Below are positions 24,944 to 34,474 of a stretch of 64,000 bases of DNA, one piece after another. Position 1 is the first letter of the stretch; every line of letters starts with the position of its first letter. This DNA comes from Paraherbaspirillum soli (GTDB lineage Bacteria > Pseudomonadota > Gammaproteobacteria > Burkholderiales > Burkholderiaceae_D), in assembly GCF_042654985.1 (NCBI RefSeq), contig NZ_JBHSMT010000026.1, forward strand, positions 1 to 64,000, given 5' to 3'. The notes beneath the pieces are model-generated. The model worked only from the letters and a program-made list of their open reading frames with translations, ran no database searches and was not told the DNA's origin. The position numbers were made by a program, and so were the translations under genes.

Positions 24944-26059
24944 TTATTGCACCAGCTTCGCTCCTGCCGCCTGCTTGGCCTGAATATCCTGAACGGCTTG
25001 CTGGATTGCCGACAGCCGGTAGGCGGTGGCCGGGTGGATCGCGGTATGGGCGTTCAGTACGGTGACGGGATATTGTGTCGCCAGACGCTGCCAGAATGCT
25101 GCTGCGTTTTCGATCTTATAGCCGGCGCGCGCGACCATGAATAGCGCCAGTTTATCGGCTGCGGCGTCTTGCTGTTGTGTGTACGGTTTAACGCCGGCAC
25201 TGCCGCCCAGCGACGAGGTATCCGGACGCAGGCGCATCAGGTTGTCGATGATGCCGCTCATGGTGGCTGTGATCCGTTGTTTGGCCGGATGGGTCAAGGT
25301 GTTATGCGCCATTTCCCTGGCGATCACATACGCCAGTTCATCGTCGCTTTGGACAAATTTCATCATCCCCGAGGTGATCAAGACTCTTCGGCCATCGGCA
25401 TAGCTGTTGACGTTGTCGGTGTTGCCGAGTTCGATGCCGAATGCGCAAGCGCGGGTCAGCGCCACGTTGAGAGGCTGGTTGTTGCCGTCGCGGGCGATAG
25501 TGACCTTGATGCTGTTGCGACCGTTGACCAAGGCGCCCAGCATCAATGCCGTTTTGCGCTCCGCGTCCGCGCCGGTTGGCGCCGGTTTATCCTGGATCGA
25601 GACCAGCAAATCGCCGCGCTTGAGCCCAACCCGTGCGGCGCCGCTGCCGGCCAGCACGCCCGCTACTTGCAGTTGGTCGGTCAAGCCCATGGCGGTTGCT
25701 GCGTCGATGAATTCAGCGGAGTACGAAAATTTTGTCTTGGCGGTGAATCCCAGCAGGTTGCGTGCATTGTTCCTGCACAGCTCGGCATTATTGACCAGCA
25801 GCGGGGCGGCAACATCGTACAGTCGATCCTGTTGCACAACCAAAGCCCGCAGTTCAGCCTGTTCTGGCGTTGCGGTGCTGGCCGCCGGTTTTGGCGCGGG
25901 TTGCGTTGTGCCGGTAGCGACCGGCGGCTTCTGTGCCCCGGGTGCGACTTCGCCTGGCGTCGAGCAGGCTGCCAGCAACAGCAGCGGCAATGTGGCCGCC
26001 GCATAAGGCTTGAATGTGAGCCATTGAGTGTAACTTGCCAATCTCATTAATTTCTCCAT
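24944..26059 (-). CDS. M48-like lipoprotein with PDZ domain, altered zinc motif
   Basis: 371 residues. A lipobox (LLLAACST) anchors it in the envelope; a Pro/Ala-rich linker leads to a PDZ-like segment (GSGAARVGLKRGDLLVSIQDKP) and an M48 peptidase-like region. The expected zinc motif HExxH reads R-E-M-A-H (about residue 245), so the first His ligand is replaced by Arg (codon AGG); the C-terminal DAAADKLALFMVARAGY is the usual third-ligand region. It may be catalytically weak or inactive. The ATG overlaps the dut stop (TGATG), so it ends the ribF-ileS-lspA-coaBC-dut operon. Confidence 0.75.
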   Translation of the reverse strand: MEKLMRLASYTQWLTFKPYAAATLPLLLLAACSTPGEVAPGAQKPPVATGTTQPAPKPAASTATPEQAELRALVVQQDRLYDVAAPLLVNNAELCRNNARNLLGFTAKTKFSYSAEFIDAATAMGLTDQLQVAGVLAGSGAARVGLKRGDLLVSIQDKPAPTGADAERKTALMLGALVNGRNSIKVTIARDGNNQPLNVALTRACAFGIELGNTDNVNSYADGRRVLITSGMMKFVQSDDELAYVIAREMAHNTLTHPAKQRITATMSGIIDNLMRLRPDTSSLGGSAGVKPYTQQQDAAADKLALFMVARAGYKIENAAAFWQRLATQYPVTVLNAHTAIHPATAYRLSAIQQAVQDIQAKQAAGAKLVQ

Positions 26060-26508
26060 CAATGTTTTCCGGTGCTGCCGAAGCCGCCTGCGCCGCGTTC
26101 GCTGCTCGTGAATTCTTCTACTACATTAAAGCCGACACGTACTACCGGCACGATGACCAACTGCGCCAGCCGTTCCATCGGGTTGAGGACAAATTCAGTC
26201 TGGCCGCGATTCCAGGTAGAGATCATTAGTTGCCCCTGGTAATCGGAGTCGATCAAGCCCACCAGGTTCCCCAGCACAATGCCGTGCTTGTGGCCGAGAC
26301 CGCTGCGCGGCAGGATCATCGCTGCATAGGCGGGATCGGCGATGTAAATTCCCAGACCGGTCGGGATCAAATGCGTTTCGCCCGGCTTGATGGTCAGCGG
26401 TGCGTCGAGACAGGCGCGCAGGTCGAGGCCGGCGCTGCCTTCGGTGGCATAGGCGGGCAATTGGTCCTGCATGCGCGGGTCGAGGATTTTAACGTCGATG
26501 GTGTTCAT
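26059..26508 (-). CDS. dut: dUTP diphosphatase
   Basis: 149 residues, full length. Hydrolyses dUTP to dUMP to keep uracil out of DNA. Conserved motifs are AGLDLRAC, PRSGLGHKHG, GLIDSDYQGQL, RLAQLVIVPV and the terminal GAGGFGST. Located downstream of coaBC in the operon. Confidence 0.95.
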   Translation of the reverse strand: MNTIDVKILDPRMQDQLPAYATEGSAGLDLRACLDAPLTIKPGETHLIPTGLGIYIADPAYAAMILPRSGLGHKHGIVLGNLVGLIDSDYQGQLMISTWNRGQTEFVLNPMERLAQLVIVPVVRVGFNVVEEFTSSERGAGGFGSTGKH

Positions 26509-26568
26509 GAAATGTGGTAACAGTCTATTAATCTATTGAGTGATAAGAGTTCGGGAGAGCGGGGCAGG

Positions 26569-27795
26569 TCAGTCCAGGCGATGCGCAATTTCCGCGATCA
26601 GCTGACGTGCCAGTTGTTGCTTGCCGGCGCGCGGCAAACTGGTATGGCCATTGGCGTCGAACAAGACCAATTGGTTGTCGTCCTTGCCAAAAGTATCGTG
26701 ACCGATATTGCCGACTAGCAGCGGTACATTTTTCTTGATGCGTTTGGCTTCGCCATAGCGCAGCAGTTGCTCCGACTCGGCGGCAAAGCCGACGCAGTAA
26801 GGCGGCTTTGGCAGTGCGGCGACCGCTGCCAGGATATCCGGGTTTTGTTCGAACACCAGCGTCGGCGCGCTACCGTCGGCATTCTTTTTCAATTTTTGCG
26901 CGCTGGCATTGACCACGCGCCAGTCAGCCACTGCCGCCACCGCGACAAAAACAGTCGCGCCGTTGCGCGCATTCTGCTCGGAGGCAGGGATGCCGACTAG
27001 CTGCGACATCACCATGTCGTGCATTTGCTGCGCCGTCTGGACGTTGATGCGGCGCACGCCGTAGGGGGCGGCCAGCGCAGTCGGGCCTGAGATCAGCGTG
27101 ACTTCGGCTCCGGCTTCGCGCGCAGCGCGGGCGATCGCATAGCCCATTTTGCCGGACGATAGATTGGTGATGCCGCGCACCGGGTCGATCGGCTCGAAAG
27201 TCGGACCTGCGGTCAGCAGCAGGCGCTTGCTCTTGAGCAGTTTGGGTTGAAACGAGGCGACCACTTCTTCCAGCAATTGATCCGCTTCCAGCATGCGGCC
27301 CATGCCGACTTCGCCGCAGGCCTGTTCGCCGGCATCCGGCCCCAGCAACTGGATCCCGTCCGCCAGCAATTGCGCGGCGTTGCGCTGGGTCGCCGGGTTT
27401 TGCCACATTTCGACATTCATGGCTGGTGCGATCAACAGCGGCAAGGTCGCCGGTCGCGCCAGGCACAGGGTGGACAGCAAATCGTCGCATGCGCCGTGCG
27501 CCAGCTTGGCCATGAAATCGGCCGAGCAGGGCGCGATGACGATCGCATCGGCGTCGCGCGTCAGATCGATGTGCGCCATATTGTTGTCGACGCGGGCATC
27601 CCATTGATCGGTAAATACCGGCTTGCCGGACAAGCCCTGCAGGGTGACCGGCGTAATGAAATGGCATGCCGCCTGCGTCATCACGACCTGTACCGAGGCG
27701 CCAGCCTTGCCCAGTGCGCGCGTGAATTCCGCCGCTTTGTAGCAGGCGATGCCGCCGGTCAGTCCCAGCACGATTTTTTTACCAGCGAGATCCAT
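26569..27795 (-). CDS. coaBC: Bifunctional CoaBC (PPC decarboxylase/PPC synthase)
   Basis: 408 residues. It converts 4'-phosphopantothenate and cysteine to 4'-phosphopantetheine. The N-terminal flavin HFCD domain has GGIACYKAAEFTRAL, the His in DNNMAHIDLTRDAD, and APAMNVEMWQNPATQRN; the C-terminal CoaB domain has TAGPTFEPIDPVRGITNLSSGKMG and FAAESEQLLRYGEAKRIKKN. Both activities look intact. Sits between lspA and dut. Confidence 0.94.
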   Translation of the reverse strand: MDLAGKKIVLGLTGGIACYKAAEFTRALGKAGASVQVVMTQAACHFITPVTLQGLSGKPVFTDQWDARVDNNMAHIDLTRDADAIVIAPCSADFMAKLAHGACDDLLSTLCLARPATLPLLIAPAMNVEMWQNPATQRNAAQLLADGIQLLGPDAGEQACGEVGMGRMLEADQLLEEVVASFQPKLLKSKRLLLTAGPTFEPIDPVRGITNLSSGKMGYAIARAAREAGAEVTLISGPTALAAPYGVRRINVQTAQQMHDMVMSQLVGIPASEQNARNGATVFVAVAAVADWRVVNASAQKLKKNADGSAPTLVFEQNPDILAAVAALPKPPYCVGFAAESEQLLRYGEAKRIKKNVPLLVGNIGHDTFGKDDNQLVLFDANGHTSLPRAGKQQLARQLIAEIAHRLD

Positions 27796-27828
27796 GGCTA
27801 CTCCTGGAAGTTGACGTCAACAAGATAC

Positions 27829-28371
27829 TTATTTATTCACCCGGCGCAATTCATCAATCACGAACAATACCGCGCCGACGCAAATCGCGCTGTCGGCAAC
27901 ATTGAACGCCGGCCAGTGCCAGTTGCGGACATGGAAGTCGAGAAAGTCGATCACGTGACCGTAGGCGATGCGGTCGACCACATTGCCGACGGCGCCGCCC
28001 AGGATCAGCGCCAGCGCCGAGCAAAACATGCGCTGTCCGGCATGACGCGCGAGCAGGAAAATAATGAATAGCGCGGCGCAGATGCCGATCGCAGTGAACA
28101 GGTAGCGCTGCCAGCCGGACTCCGTCCCCAGGAAGCTGAACGCAGCGCCTTTGTTATAGATCAGCACCAGATTGAAGAATGAAGTGACCGGATGCGATTC
28201 GCCATAACTGAACAGGCGAACGATGGTGATCTTGGTCAGCTGGTCGAGCAGCAGCACCAGTGCGGCAATCCCAAGCCATGGCGCCAGCCCGTATTGGGAG
28301 GACGACTTGGATGAAGCCTTGGGCGAAGGCTTGGTTGAGGCTGATGCCGAGGAGCGTTTTTTTGTAGCCAT
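27829..28371 (-). CDS. lspA: Lipoprotein signal peptidase
   Basis: 180 residues, four membrane helices. It cuts signal peptides of prolipoproteins in the inner membrane, and the window has several such substrates. The catalytic aspartates are in GGAVGNVVDRIAYGHVIDFL and FNVADSAICVG. The N-terminus has a Ser/Lys-rich extension of about 25 residues. It follows ileS in the operon. Confidence 0.95.
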   Translation of the reverse strand: MATKKRSSASASTKPSPKASSKSSSQYGLAPWLGIAALVLLLDQLTKITIVRLFSYGESHPVTSFFNLVLIYNKGAAFSFLGTESGWQRYLFTAIGICAALFIIFLLARHAGQRMFCSALALILGGAVGNVVDRIAYGHVIDFLDFHVRNWHWPAFNVADSAICVGAVLFVIDELRRVNK

Positions 28372-28419
28372 ATTGGAAATGCTTTAGCGATTGAGTGGGG
28401 TGGTCGGGAGATCAGTTAG

Positions 28420-28463
28420 GCATCGTCCGCCGCATGCGATGCACTGCATGCGGCGGACGATGC
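28420..28463 (-). promoter_or_regulatory. 18-bp perfect hairpin between ileS and lspA
   Basis: GCATCGTCCGCCGCATGC (28420-28437) and its exact complement at 28446-28463 flank an 8-base loop. It lies in the ileS-lspA gap and has no T-run, so it is more likely an RNA processing or stability element within the operon than a terminator. Confidence 0.7.
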
Positions 28464-28477
28464 CAGGCTTTCTCTCA

Positions 28478-31384
28478 CTAGGCGAAGTGCCGCTGTTCGC
28501 CGCTGCCGAACAGGTTGGACACGCAGCGTCCGCACAGGCCCGCATGCTCGGCGTGGCTGCCGACGTCGGCACGATAGTGCCAGCAGCGCTCGCATTTTTG
28601 CTGCGCCGATGGGGTGACCACAATCGCTTCTTCAGCTTCGGTCGCGACTTCCGTGACGGTTGCCGCTGAGGTGATCAAGACAAATTTCAGGTCGTCGTCC
28701 AGGCTGTTCAGCAACGCATATTTGGCGCCGCTGGCCTTGATTTCCACTTCGGCCTGCAATGATGAACCGATGCCGCCGGCGACCCGGACTTCTTCCAATT
28801 GCTTGGTGACTTCGGCCCGCACGGTGCGCACGGCGTTGAACTTCGCTATCAGTGCCGCAGCATCGGCGATTTCCGGCAGGGCGTAGTAGGTCTGGGTGAA
28901 GATGGTTTCATCGCTGGCGGCATAAGCGTCCGCACTGGCAAAGAACGACCAGGCTTCTTCGGCCGTGAACGACAGAGTCGGCGCCATCACGCGCAACAGC
29001 GCTTGCGTGATATGCCAGATCGCGGTCTGTGCCGAGCGCCGCGCATGCGAAGTGACGCCGCCGGTGTACAGCCGGTCTTTCAGGATGTCGAGGTAGAAGC
29101 CGCCCAGATCTTCGGAACAGTACATCTGCAATTTCGACACCACCGGATGGAATTCGTAGCCTTCGTAGTGTTGCAGAATGTCGGCTTGCAATTGCGCCAT
29201 GCCGGCGATGGCATAACGATCGATTTCCAGCAACTCGGCGATCGGCACCGCATCCGTCAACGGATTGAAATCGGAAGTGTTGGCCAGCAAAAAGCGCAAC
29301 GTGTTGCGGATGCGGCGATACGATTCGGTGACGCGCTTGAGGATTTCGTCGGAGATCGACAGTTCGCCGGAATAGTCGCTCGATGCCACCCACAAGCGCA
29401 GGATTTCGGCGCCTAGCGTGTCCGACACTTTCTGCGGTTCGATGCCGTTCTTCAACGACTTCGACATTTTGCGGCCCTGGCCGTCCACCACAAAGCCGTG
29501 CGTCAGCAACGCCTTGTAGGGCGCCCGTCCATTCAGCATCGACGAGGTCAACAGCGACGAGTGGAACCAGCCGCGATGCTGATCCGAGCCTTCCAGATAC
29601 AGGTCGGCCGGGAACTGCGATTGTGCATCGTGCGAGCCGCGCAATACGGTTTGATGAGTGGTGCCGGAATCGAACCAGACATCCAGCGTGTCTTTATTCT
29701 TGACGTAATGCTCGGCGTCGTCGCCCAGCAGCTCTTTCGGATCCAGCGCCTGCCACGCTTCAATCCCGCCTTGCTCGATGCGCTGCGCGACTTGTTCCAG
29801 CAATTCCGGCGTACGCGGATGCAGCTGGCCGCTTTCCTTGTGCACGAAGAAGGCCATCGGCACGCCCCATTGGCGTTGGCGCGACAGCGTCCAGTCAGGA
29901 CGGTTGGCGATCATGCCATGCAGGCGCGCCTTGCCCCAGCTAGGGAAGAACGCGGTGTCGTCAATCGCTTGCAAAGCCGTTGCGCGCAGGCTGTGGCCGC
30001 CGTCCTTCGGCGCATTGTCCATGCTGGCAAACCACTGCGAGGTAGCGCGATAGATGATCGGGCTTTTATGCCGCCAGCAGTGCATATAGCTGTGATCGAA
30101 CATGACCAGCTTGAACAGCGAGCCGACTTCTTCCAGCTTGGTGCAGATCGGCTTCGACGCTTCCCAGATGGTCAGACCGGCAAAGAACGGCAGCCAGGAT
30201 GCGAAGCGGCCGTCGCCCATGACCGGACTGATGATGTCGTCGTCTTTCATGCCGTGCGCTTTGCACGAGATGAAGTCTTCGATACCGTAGGCCGGGGCCG
30301 AGTGAACGATGCCGGTGCCGCTGTCGGTGGTGACGTAATCGCCCAGGTAGACCGGCGATAAGCGGTCGTAGCCCGGATCGGCACTGGCCAGCGGATGTTT
30401 GAAATTGATCAATGACAGCGCCTCGCCTTTGCAGCTGGCGATGACTCGGCCTTCGAGGCCGAAGCGTTGCAGGCAGGCTTCGACCAGATCCTGCGCCAGG
30501 ATCAGCAGCAGCGGTTCGCCGTTGCGCTCGGTTTGCACCAGCGCGTAATCGAATTCGGGATGGACGTTGAGCGCCTGATTGGACGGGATGGTCCAGGGCG
30601 TGGTGGTCCAGATGACCGCATAACCTTTATCGGTCGGCAGTGCTGCCAGGCCGAATGCGGCAGCGATTTTTGCCGGTTCGGCAAACGGAAAGCCGATATC
30701 GATCGACGGATCGCGCTTGTCCTGGTATTCGACTTCCGCTTCGGCCAGCGCCGAGCCGCAATCGAAGCACCAGTTGACCGGTTTCAGGCCGCGATAGACA
30801 TAGCCTTTTTCCAGGATCGTGCCGAGCGCGCGCAGCTCATCGGCTTCATTGCTGAAGGCCATGGTTTTGTACGGATTGTCCCATTCGCCCAGCACGCCGA
30901 GACGGATGAAATCTTTTCTTTGCAGGTCGATCTGTTCGTTGGCATAGGCCCGCGCCTTGGACTGCACTTCCGCCACCGGCAGATTCTTGCCGTATTTTTT
31001 TTCGATCTGGATCTCGATCGGCATGCCGTGACAATCCCAGCCGGGCACGTACTGCGCATCGAAACCGGCCATATTGCGGGCCTTGACGATCATGTCCTTG
31101 AGGATCTTGTTGACGGCGTGACCCAGGTGGATTTCACCGTTGGCATACGGCGGGCCGTCATGCAGGATAAACTTCGGGCGATTCTTGGATGCCTTGCGGA
31201 TCCGCTCATACACCTTTTTGTCTTGCCATTGCTTGACCCATTGCGGCTCGCGCTTGGCCAAATCGCCGCGCATGGGGAATGGCGTCTCGGTCATATTGAC
31301 CGGGTATTTGCTTTGCGGCTTCGCTGATTTCGCGGCTTGATTGTGTTCTGGCTTGCTTGGCTGATCGGGCATAATTTTCTTCAA
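28478..31384 (-). CDS. ileS: Isoleucyl-tRNA synthetase
   Basis: 968 residues, class I. The HIGH motif appears in PPYANGEIHLGHAVNKILK and the KMSKS motif in GRKMSKSLKNGIEPQ. The editing domain and C-terminal zinc finger (CERCWHYRADVGSHAEH...CGRC) are present. A ~30-residue Lys/Ser/Ala-rich N-terminal extension precedes the usual start MTETPFPMRGDL. It lies between ribF and lspA, the conserved order. Confidence 0.96.
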   Translation of the reverse strand: MKKIMPDQPSKPEHNQAAKSAKPQSKYPVNMTETPFPMRGDLAKREPQWVKQWQDKKVYERIRKASKNRPKFILHDGPPYANGEIHLGHAVNKILKDMIVKARNMAGFDAQYVPGWDCHGMPIEIQIEKKYGKNLPVAEVQSKARAYANEQIDLQRKDFIRLGVLGEWDNPYKTMAFSNEADELRALGTILEKGYVYRGLKPVNWCFDCGSALAEAEVEYQDKRDPSIDIGFPFAEPAKIAAAFGLAALPTDKGYAVIWTTTPWTIPSNQALNVHPEFDYALVQTERNGEPLLLILAQDLVEACLQRFGLEGRVIASCKGEALSLINFKHPLASADPGYDRLSPVYLGDYVTTDSGTGIVHSAPAYGIEDFISCKAHGMKDDDIISPVMGDGRFASWLPFFAGLTIWEASKPICTKLEEVGSLFKLVMFDHSYMHCWRHKSPIIYRATSQWFASMDNAPKDGGHSLRATALQAIDDTAFFPSWGKARLHGMIANRPDWTLSRQRQWGVPMAFFVHKESGQLHPRTPELLEQVAQRIEQGGIEAWQALDPKELLGDDAEHYVKNKDTLDVWFDSGTTHQTVLRGSHDAQSQFPADLYLEGSDQHRGWFHSSLLTSSMLNGRAPYKALLTHGFVVDGQGRKMSKSLKNGIEPQKVSDTLGAEILRLWVASSDYSGELSISDEILKRVTESYRRIRNTLRFLLANTSDFNPLTDAVPIAELLEIDRYAIAGMAQLQADILQHYEGYEFHPVVSKLQMYCSEDLGGFYLDILKDRLYTGGVTSHARRSAQTAIWHITQALLRVMAPTLSFTAEEAWSFFASADAYAASDETIFTQTYYALPEIADAAALIAKFNAVRTVRAEVTKQLEEVRVAGGIGSSLQAEVEIKASGAKYALLNSLDDDLKFVLITSAATVTEVATEAEEAIVVTPSAQQKCERCWHYRADVGSHAEHAGLCGRCVSNLFGSGEQRHFA

Positions 31385-31476
31385 TGGAATTCAGTGGATG
31401 CCTGCTAAAAAACGATAGTAAGTCAGTACTGACCTATCTGGCAGAGCGAGATTAATTCTTCACAACAGGAACAGCG

Positions 31477-32454
31477 TCAAATTCGGTCGGTAGCCGATAT
31501 CGCGGCGCTATGCTGCTGGCGGAAATAGGCGCGTGCATTGTCGACGTCGCGTGCAATCGCAGCGATCAGGGTTGGCAGGTCGACAAATTTCTCTTCATCG
31601 CGCAGCTTCTGCAAAAACTCAACCCGTATCAGCTTGCCATAGCAGTCGCCGGCAAAGTCGAGCAGGTAGCTTTCCAGCAGCACGCGGCCGCTGTCGTCCA
31701 CCGTAGGCCGGATGCCGATGCTGGCCACGGCCGGCAGCGCTTGTTCCGCCAGTCCATGCACTTGCACCACAAAGATGCCGGACACCGCCGGCAGCTTATG
31801 GCTGACGCGCAGATTGAGGGTAGGGAAGCCGATCGTGCGGCCGAGTTTTTTGCCGTGTACAACGTGTCCCGAGATCGAATACGGATGGCCCAGCAGCGCT
31901 TGCGCATGCGCAAAATCGCCGGCTGCGAGCGCGGTCCGTACCGCCGATGACGATACGCGGGTGCCGTCATTCATCACGGTCGGCAAGGTTTCGACCTGGA
32001 AGCCGTATTTTTTGCCGGCGGCGATCAGGGTCTCGATATTGCCGGCGCGCTTGGCGCCGAAGCAAAAGTCTTCGCCCACCATCAGCCATTTGACGTGCAA
32101 GCCTTGCACCAGCACTTTTTCAATGAAATCCTGCGGCGACATGGCGGCAAAGCTGGCATTGAAGTGCTCGACGATCACCCGGTCGATGCCCGCCTGCGAC
32201 AGCGATTGCAGCTTGTCGCGCAAATTGGCGACGCGGGTTGGCAAGTTGAGCGGCTGGCTAGCCTGGTGCGCAAAAAATTCGCGCGGATGCGGTTCGAACG
32301 TCATCACGGCAGCGTCCAGGTGTAACTCCGTGGCCGCTTTGCGGACGTGCGCAAGCAGTGCCTGATGGCCGCGATGCACGCCGTCGAAGTTGCCGATAGT
32401 TAAGGCGCAAGGTGCGCGCGATTCGGCGTTGGGAAGTCCGCGAAATACCTTCAT
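31477..32454 (-). CDS. ribF: Bifunctional riboflavin kinase/FAD synthetase
   Basis: 325 residues. Makes FMN and FAD. The FAD synthetase half has LTIGNFDGVHRGHQALL (GNFDGVHxGH) and EDFCFGAKRAGNIETL; the kinase half has HGKKLGRTIGFPTLNL and VASIGIRPTVDDS. First gene of the ribF-ileS-lspA-coaBC-dut operon; divergent from the rhodanese lipoprotein. Confidence 0.94.
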   Translation of the reverse strand: MKVFRGLPNAESRAPCALTIGNFDGVHRGHQALLAHVRKAATELHLDAAVMTFEPHPREFFAHQASQPLNLPTRVANLRDKLQSLSQAGIDRVIVEHFNASFAAMSPQDFIEKVLVQGLHVKWLMVGEDFCFGAKRAGNIETLIAAGKKYGFQVETLPTVMNDGTRVSSSAVRTALAAGDFAHAQALLGHPYSISGHVVHGKKLGRTIGFPTLNLRVSHKLPAVSGIFVVQVHGLAEQALPAVASIGIRPTVDDSGRVLLESYLLDFAGDCYGKLIRVEFLQKLRDEEKFVDLPTLIAAIARDVDNARAYFRQQHSAAISATDRI

Positions 32455-32739
32455 TGATGTGGCCGGAAAATTTATCGCAAAAACCCTGGATTATAAATGC
32501 TTTCGGCGCATTACCCGCGTCCGCAGATGGGTTTCCTGGATGAATGGCTTGCTTGTGGTGGAAAAAGCAATTAGTTGAGTGATATGCAAGAGAAAGAAAA
32601 GGTGTGAAATAGGCTCTACAAATTTCACTTAAGCAGTTATTCTTGATAAACCATTGAAGCAAGAAAATTTGCAGCATGCGTAATGAAGCCGATTTTTAGA
32701 CTGGGATCCCGATCGCTGACTATGAAACCAACATTATTC

Positions 32740-33624
32740 ATGAAACATATTCTCCTGGCTGGTTTGACTCTGGCGCTGCTATCCGGTTGCGCCAGCTCTC
32801 CAAAATCCAACAACGATCCGCTGTTGTACCCGAACCCGATCGAACTCGACCGATCGCAAGCCGAGATGCTGAAAAAGTACGATGGCTTGGCCGTCAACAA
32901 AGCTATTGCCATATCGGCGGACGGGCATTCCGGTTACAGCTTCGCGGCCAGCAGCACTGACATCCCGGTCAGATCCGCAATGTACTGGTGTCAGCAATAT
33001 GCGGCAACACCGTGCCGCCTGCACAAGATCAACGACAAGGAATTTCAAGGGGAATACCAGGCATTTTCCCGCGGCTCCAACTACGCCCTCAAGGACATCT
33101 TGGTGCCGCCGGCCATCAATTACCACCTGGAAGGATTTGACTGGGGTATTCCTGCACCGACGCTGGCGACGCAAGCGACGGTGCAGCGCTACGACGAACC
33201 AACCCCGCTTAATCTCGATGGCATCACCACCATCAAGACCGCCGAGCTGGCAAAACTCCTGTTAAAGAAGCAGGCAGTGATGATCGACACCAGGGAGTGG
33301 GAGGAAAAACGTATCGTCACGATACCGAACGCTCTCGTCATCGACTGGGCCGGTACCGAGCAAACAAGCATCCCGGGACGCGAAGAAAAGTTACGCAAAA
33401 GCTTTGAAGAGGTGTTGCAACTGGTCGTCCCCGACAAGTCGACCCCGATTGTGACATTTTGCTATTCCGCAAAATGCTGGTTTTCAATCAATGCAGCGTT
33501 GAGGCTGCAGGCCATCGGATACAGCAACGTTCTCTGGTTTCGCGGCGGCATCGATTCCTGGGTCGCGGCCGGCCTGCCCATCGTACCTGCCGTTCCCCAC
33601 GCGACCATATGGTCGCCTGAGTAA
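32740..33624 (+). CDS. Rhodanese-domain lipoprotein
   Basis: 294 residues. The start MKHILLAGLTLALLSGCASS at 32740 gives a clean lipoprotein signal with lipobox LSGC; two upstream in-frame starts add an unlikely extension. The mature N-terminal half is of unknown type; the C-terminal ~120 residues are rhodanese-like with the active-site loop TFCYSAKCWFS (Cys about residue 247) and a WFRGGIDSWVAAGLPIV end. The double-Cys loop resembles CXXCW-type proteins linked to PQQ dehydrogenases, but no such genes are near. Its 3' end carries the palindrome GCGACCATATGGTCGC. Confidence 0.7.
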   Translation: MKHILLAGLTLALLSGCASSPKSNNDPLLYPNPIELDRSQAEMLKKYDGLAVNKAIAISADGHSGYSFAASSTDIPVRSAMYWCQQYAATPCRLHKINDKEFQGEYQAFSRGSNYALKDILVPPAINYHLEGFDWGIPAPTLATQATVQRYDEPTPLNLDGITTIKTAELAKLLLKKQAVMIDTREWEEKRIVTIPNALVIDWAGTEQTSIPGREEKLRKSFEEVLQLVVPDKSTPIVTFCYSAKCWFSINAALRLQAIGYSNVLWFRGGIDSWVAAGLPIVPAVPHATIWSPE

Positions 33625-33654
33625 TGCGTAATTCATAAAAGACCCAGCCCCAGA

Positions 33655-33690
33655 ATAAAAAAATCGCCTCGAAAGGCGATTTTTTTTTGG
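33655..33690. terminator. Bidirectional terminator
   Basis: AAAAATCGCCT and AGGCGATTTTT form a stem around CGAA, flanked by A-run and T-run. It separates the converging rhodanese and YidB-like genes. Confidence 0.85.
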
Positions 33691-33708
33691 GGGGAGGACT
33701 GAAGGTTT

Positions 33709-34167
33709 TCAAGCCTTCTTGTCGCCACCCAGCAAGCCGCCCAGCAAACCAGCCAGATCGCCGAAGCCGCCGGCCGGCGCGCTCGCTTCGCCGTGCGGCG
33801 TCAGCTGGTTGACCAGATCCGGCAGGATGCCCGATAGATGGCTAGCCGCTTCGGCGGGCGAAATGCCTGCCGCTTGCGCCAATTGTTCCAGATGACCGCC
33901 GCCCAAGGCCTGTTGTACCTGCTCGGCGGAAACGGCTTGATTCTGGCCGTTGCCTATCCATGACTGTGCCAGCTGGCCGAGTCCGGCACCTTCAAATGCG
34001 CTCAGCAATCCGCCCAGGCCGCCGCTGCCGGCGCCGCCAGTTGCTTGCCCGGCGCTTTGGCTGGTCAGCATGCTGAGCGCAGCCTGGATCAAAAGGGCTT
34101 TGGGGTCGTTGGCTTGTTGTTGACCGTTACCGAGTGCACCAAGTACTGAATCAAGTAGTCCCATTAC
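33709..34167 (-). CDS. YidB/DUF937-family protein
   Basis: 152 residues from MGLLDSVLGALGNGQQQ. The DUF937/YidB pattern is clear: glycine-rich central part (SAGQATGGAGSGGLGGLLSA), LGQLAQSWIGNGQNQAVSAEQVQQALG, and the C-terminal LSGILPDLVNQLTPHGE. No signal peptide. Function unknown; the start 34167 has an AGGAGA-like ribosome site. Confidence 0.85.
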   Translation of the reverse strand, partial: VMGLLDSVLGALGNGQQQANDPKALLIQAALSMLTSQSAGQATGGAGSGGLGGLLSAFEGAGLGQLAQSWIGNGQNQAVSAEQVQQALGGGHLEQLAQAAGISPAEAASHLSGILPDLVNQLTPHGEASAPAGGFGDLAGLLGGLLGGDKKA

Positions 34168-34344
34168 GTTCTCCTGAAAAAATAAAACAAACACCGTCCA
34201 AAGACCATGCAATCCGGCCTGTAAAGAATTACAGGTGAAACGCTACCAGATTAATCTTGCATTGTGGTAATAAAATTTGCGATTGCCGGCATCTGCGGCA
34301 GGTAAATTATTGCGCAAAGCTGGGTAAATCTGCATACATTTGCA

Positions 34345-34474
34345 GGGCGCCTCGAAAAACCGTAGCGAGCGGCCCAAGGTCGGGTCGACGAAGTTGCAAC
34401 ACCTGCAGCCGTACGGAGTGGGCGAGCATCACAGGCCCGAGATTGGGCCGCGCAGTAGGTTTTTCGAGATGCCC
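34345..34474. repeat. ~130-bp palindromic element, copy A
   Basis: The ends GGGCGCCTCGAAAAACC and GGTTTTTCGAGATGCCC are near-perfect inverted arms; the inner GCGGCCCAAGGTCGGG and CCCGAGATTGGGCCGC also pair, so the whole element can fold into one long hairpin. The centre carries GAAGTTGCAACACCTGCAGCCGTACGG. The right end meets the last base of the rsmE stop codon. Compare 35671-35798. Confidence 0.88.

Noticed and set aside
33601..33616. Perfect 16-bp palindrome GCGACCATATGGTCGC as an operator
   Set aside because: It lies in the last codons of the rhodanese gene, just before the stop, so it is more likely chance; kept only as a remark there.
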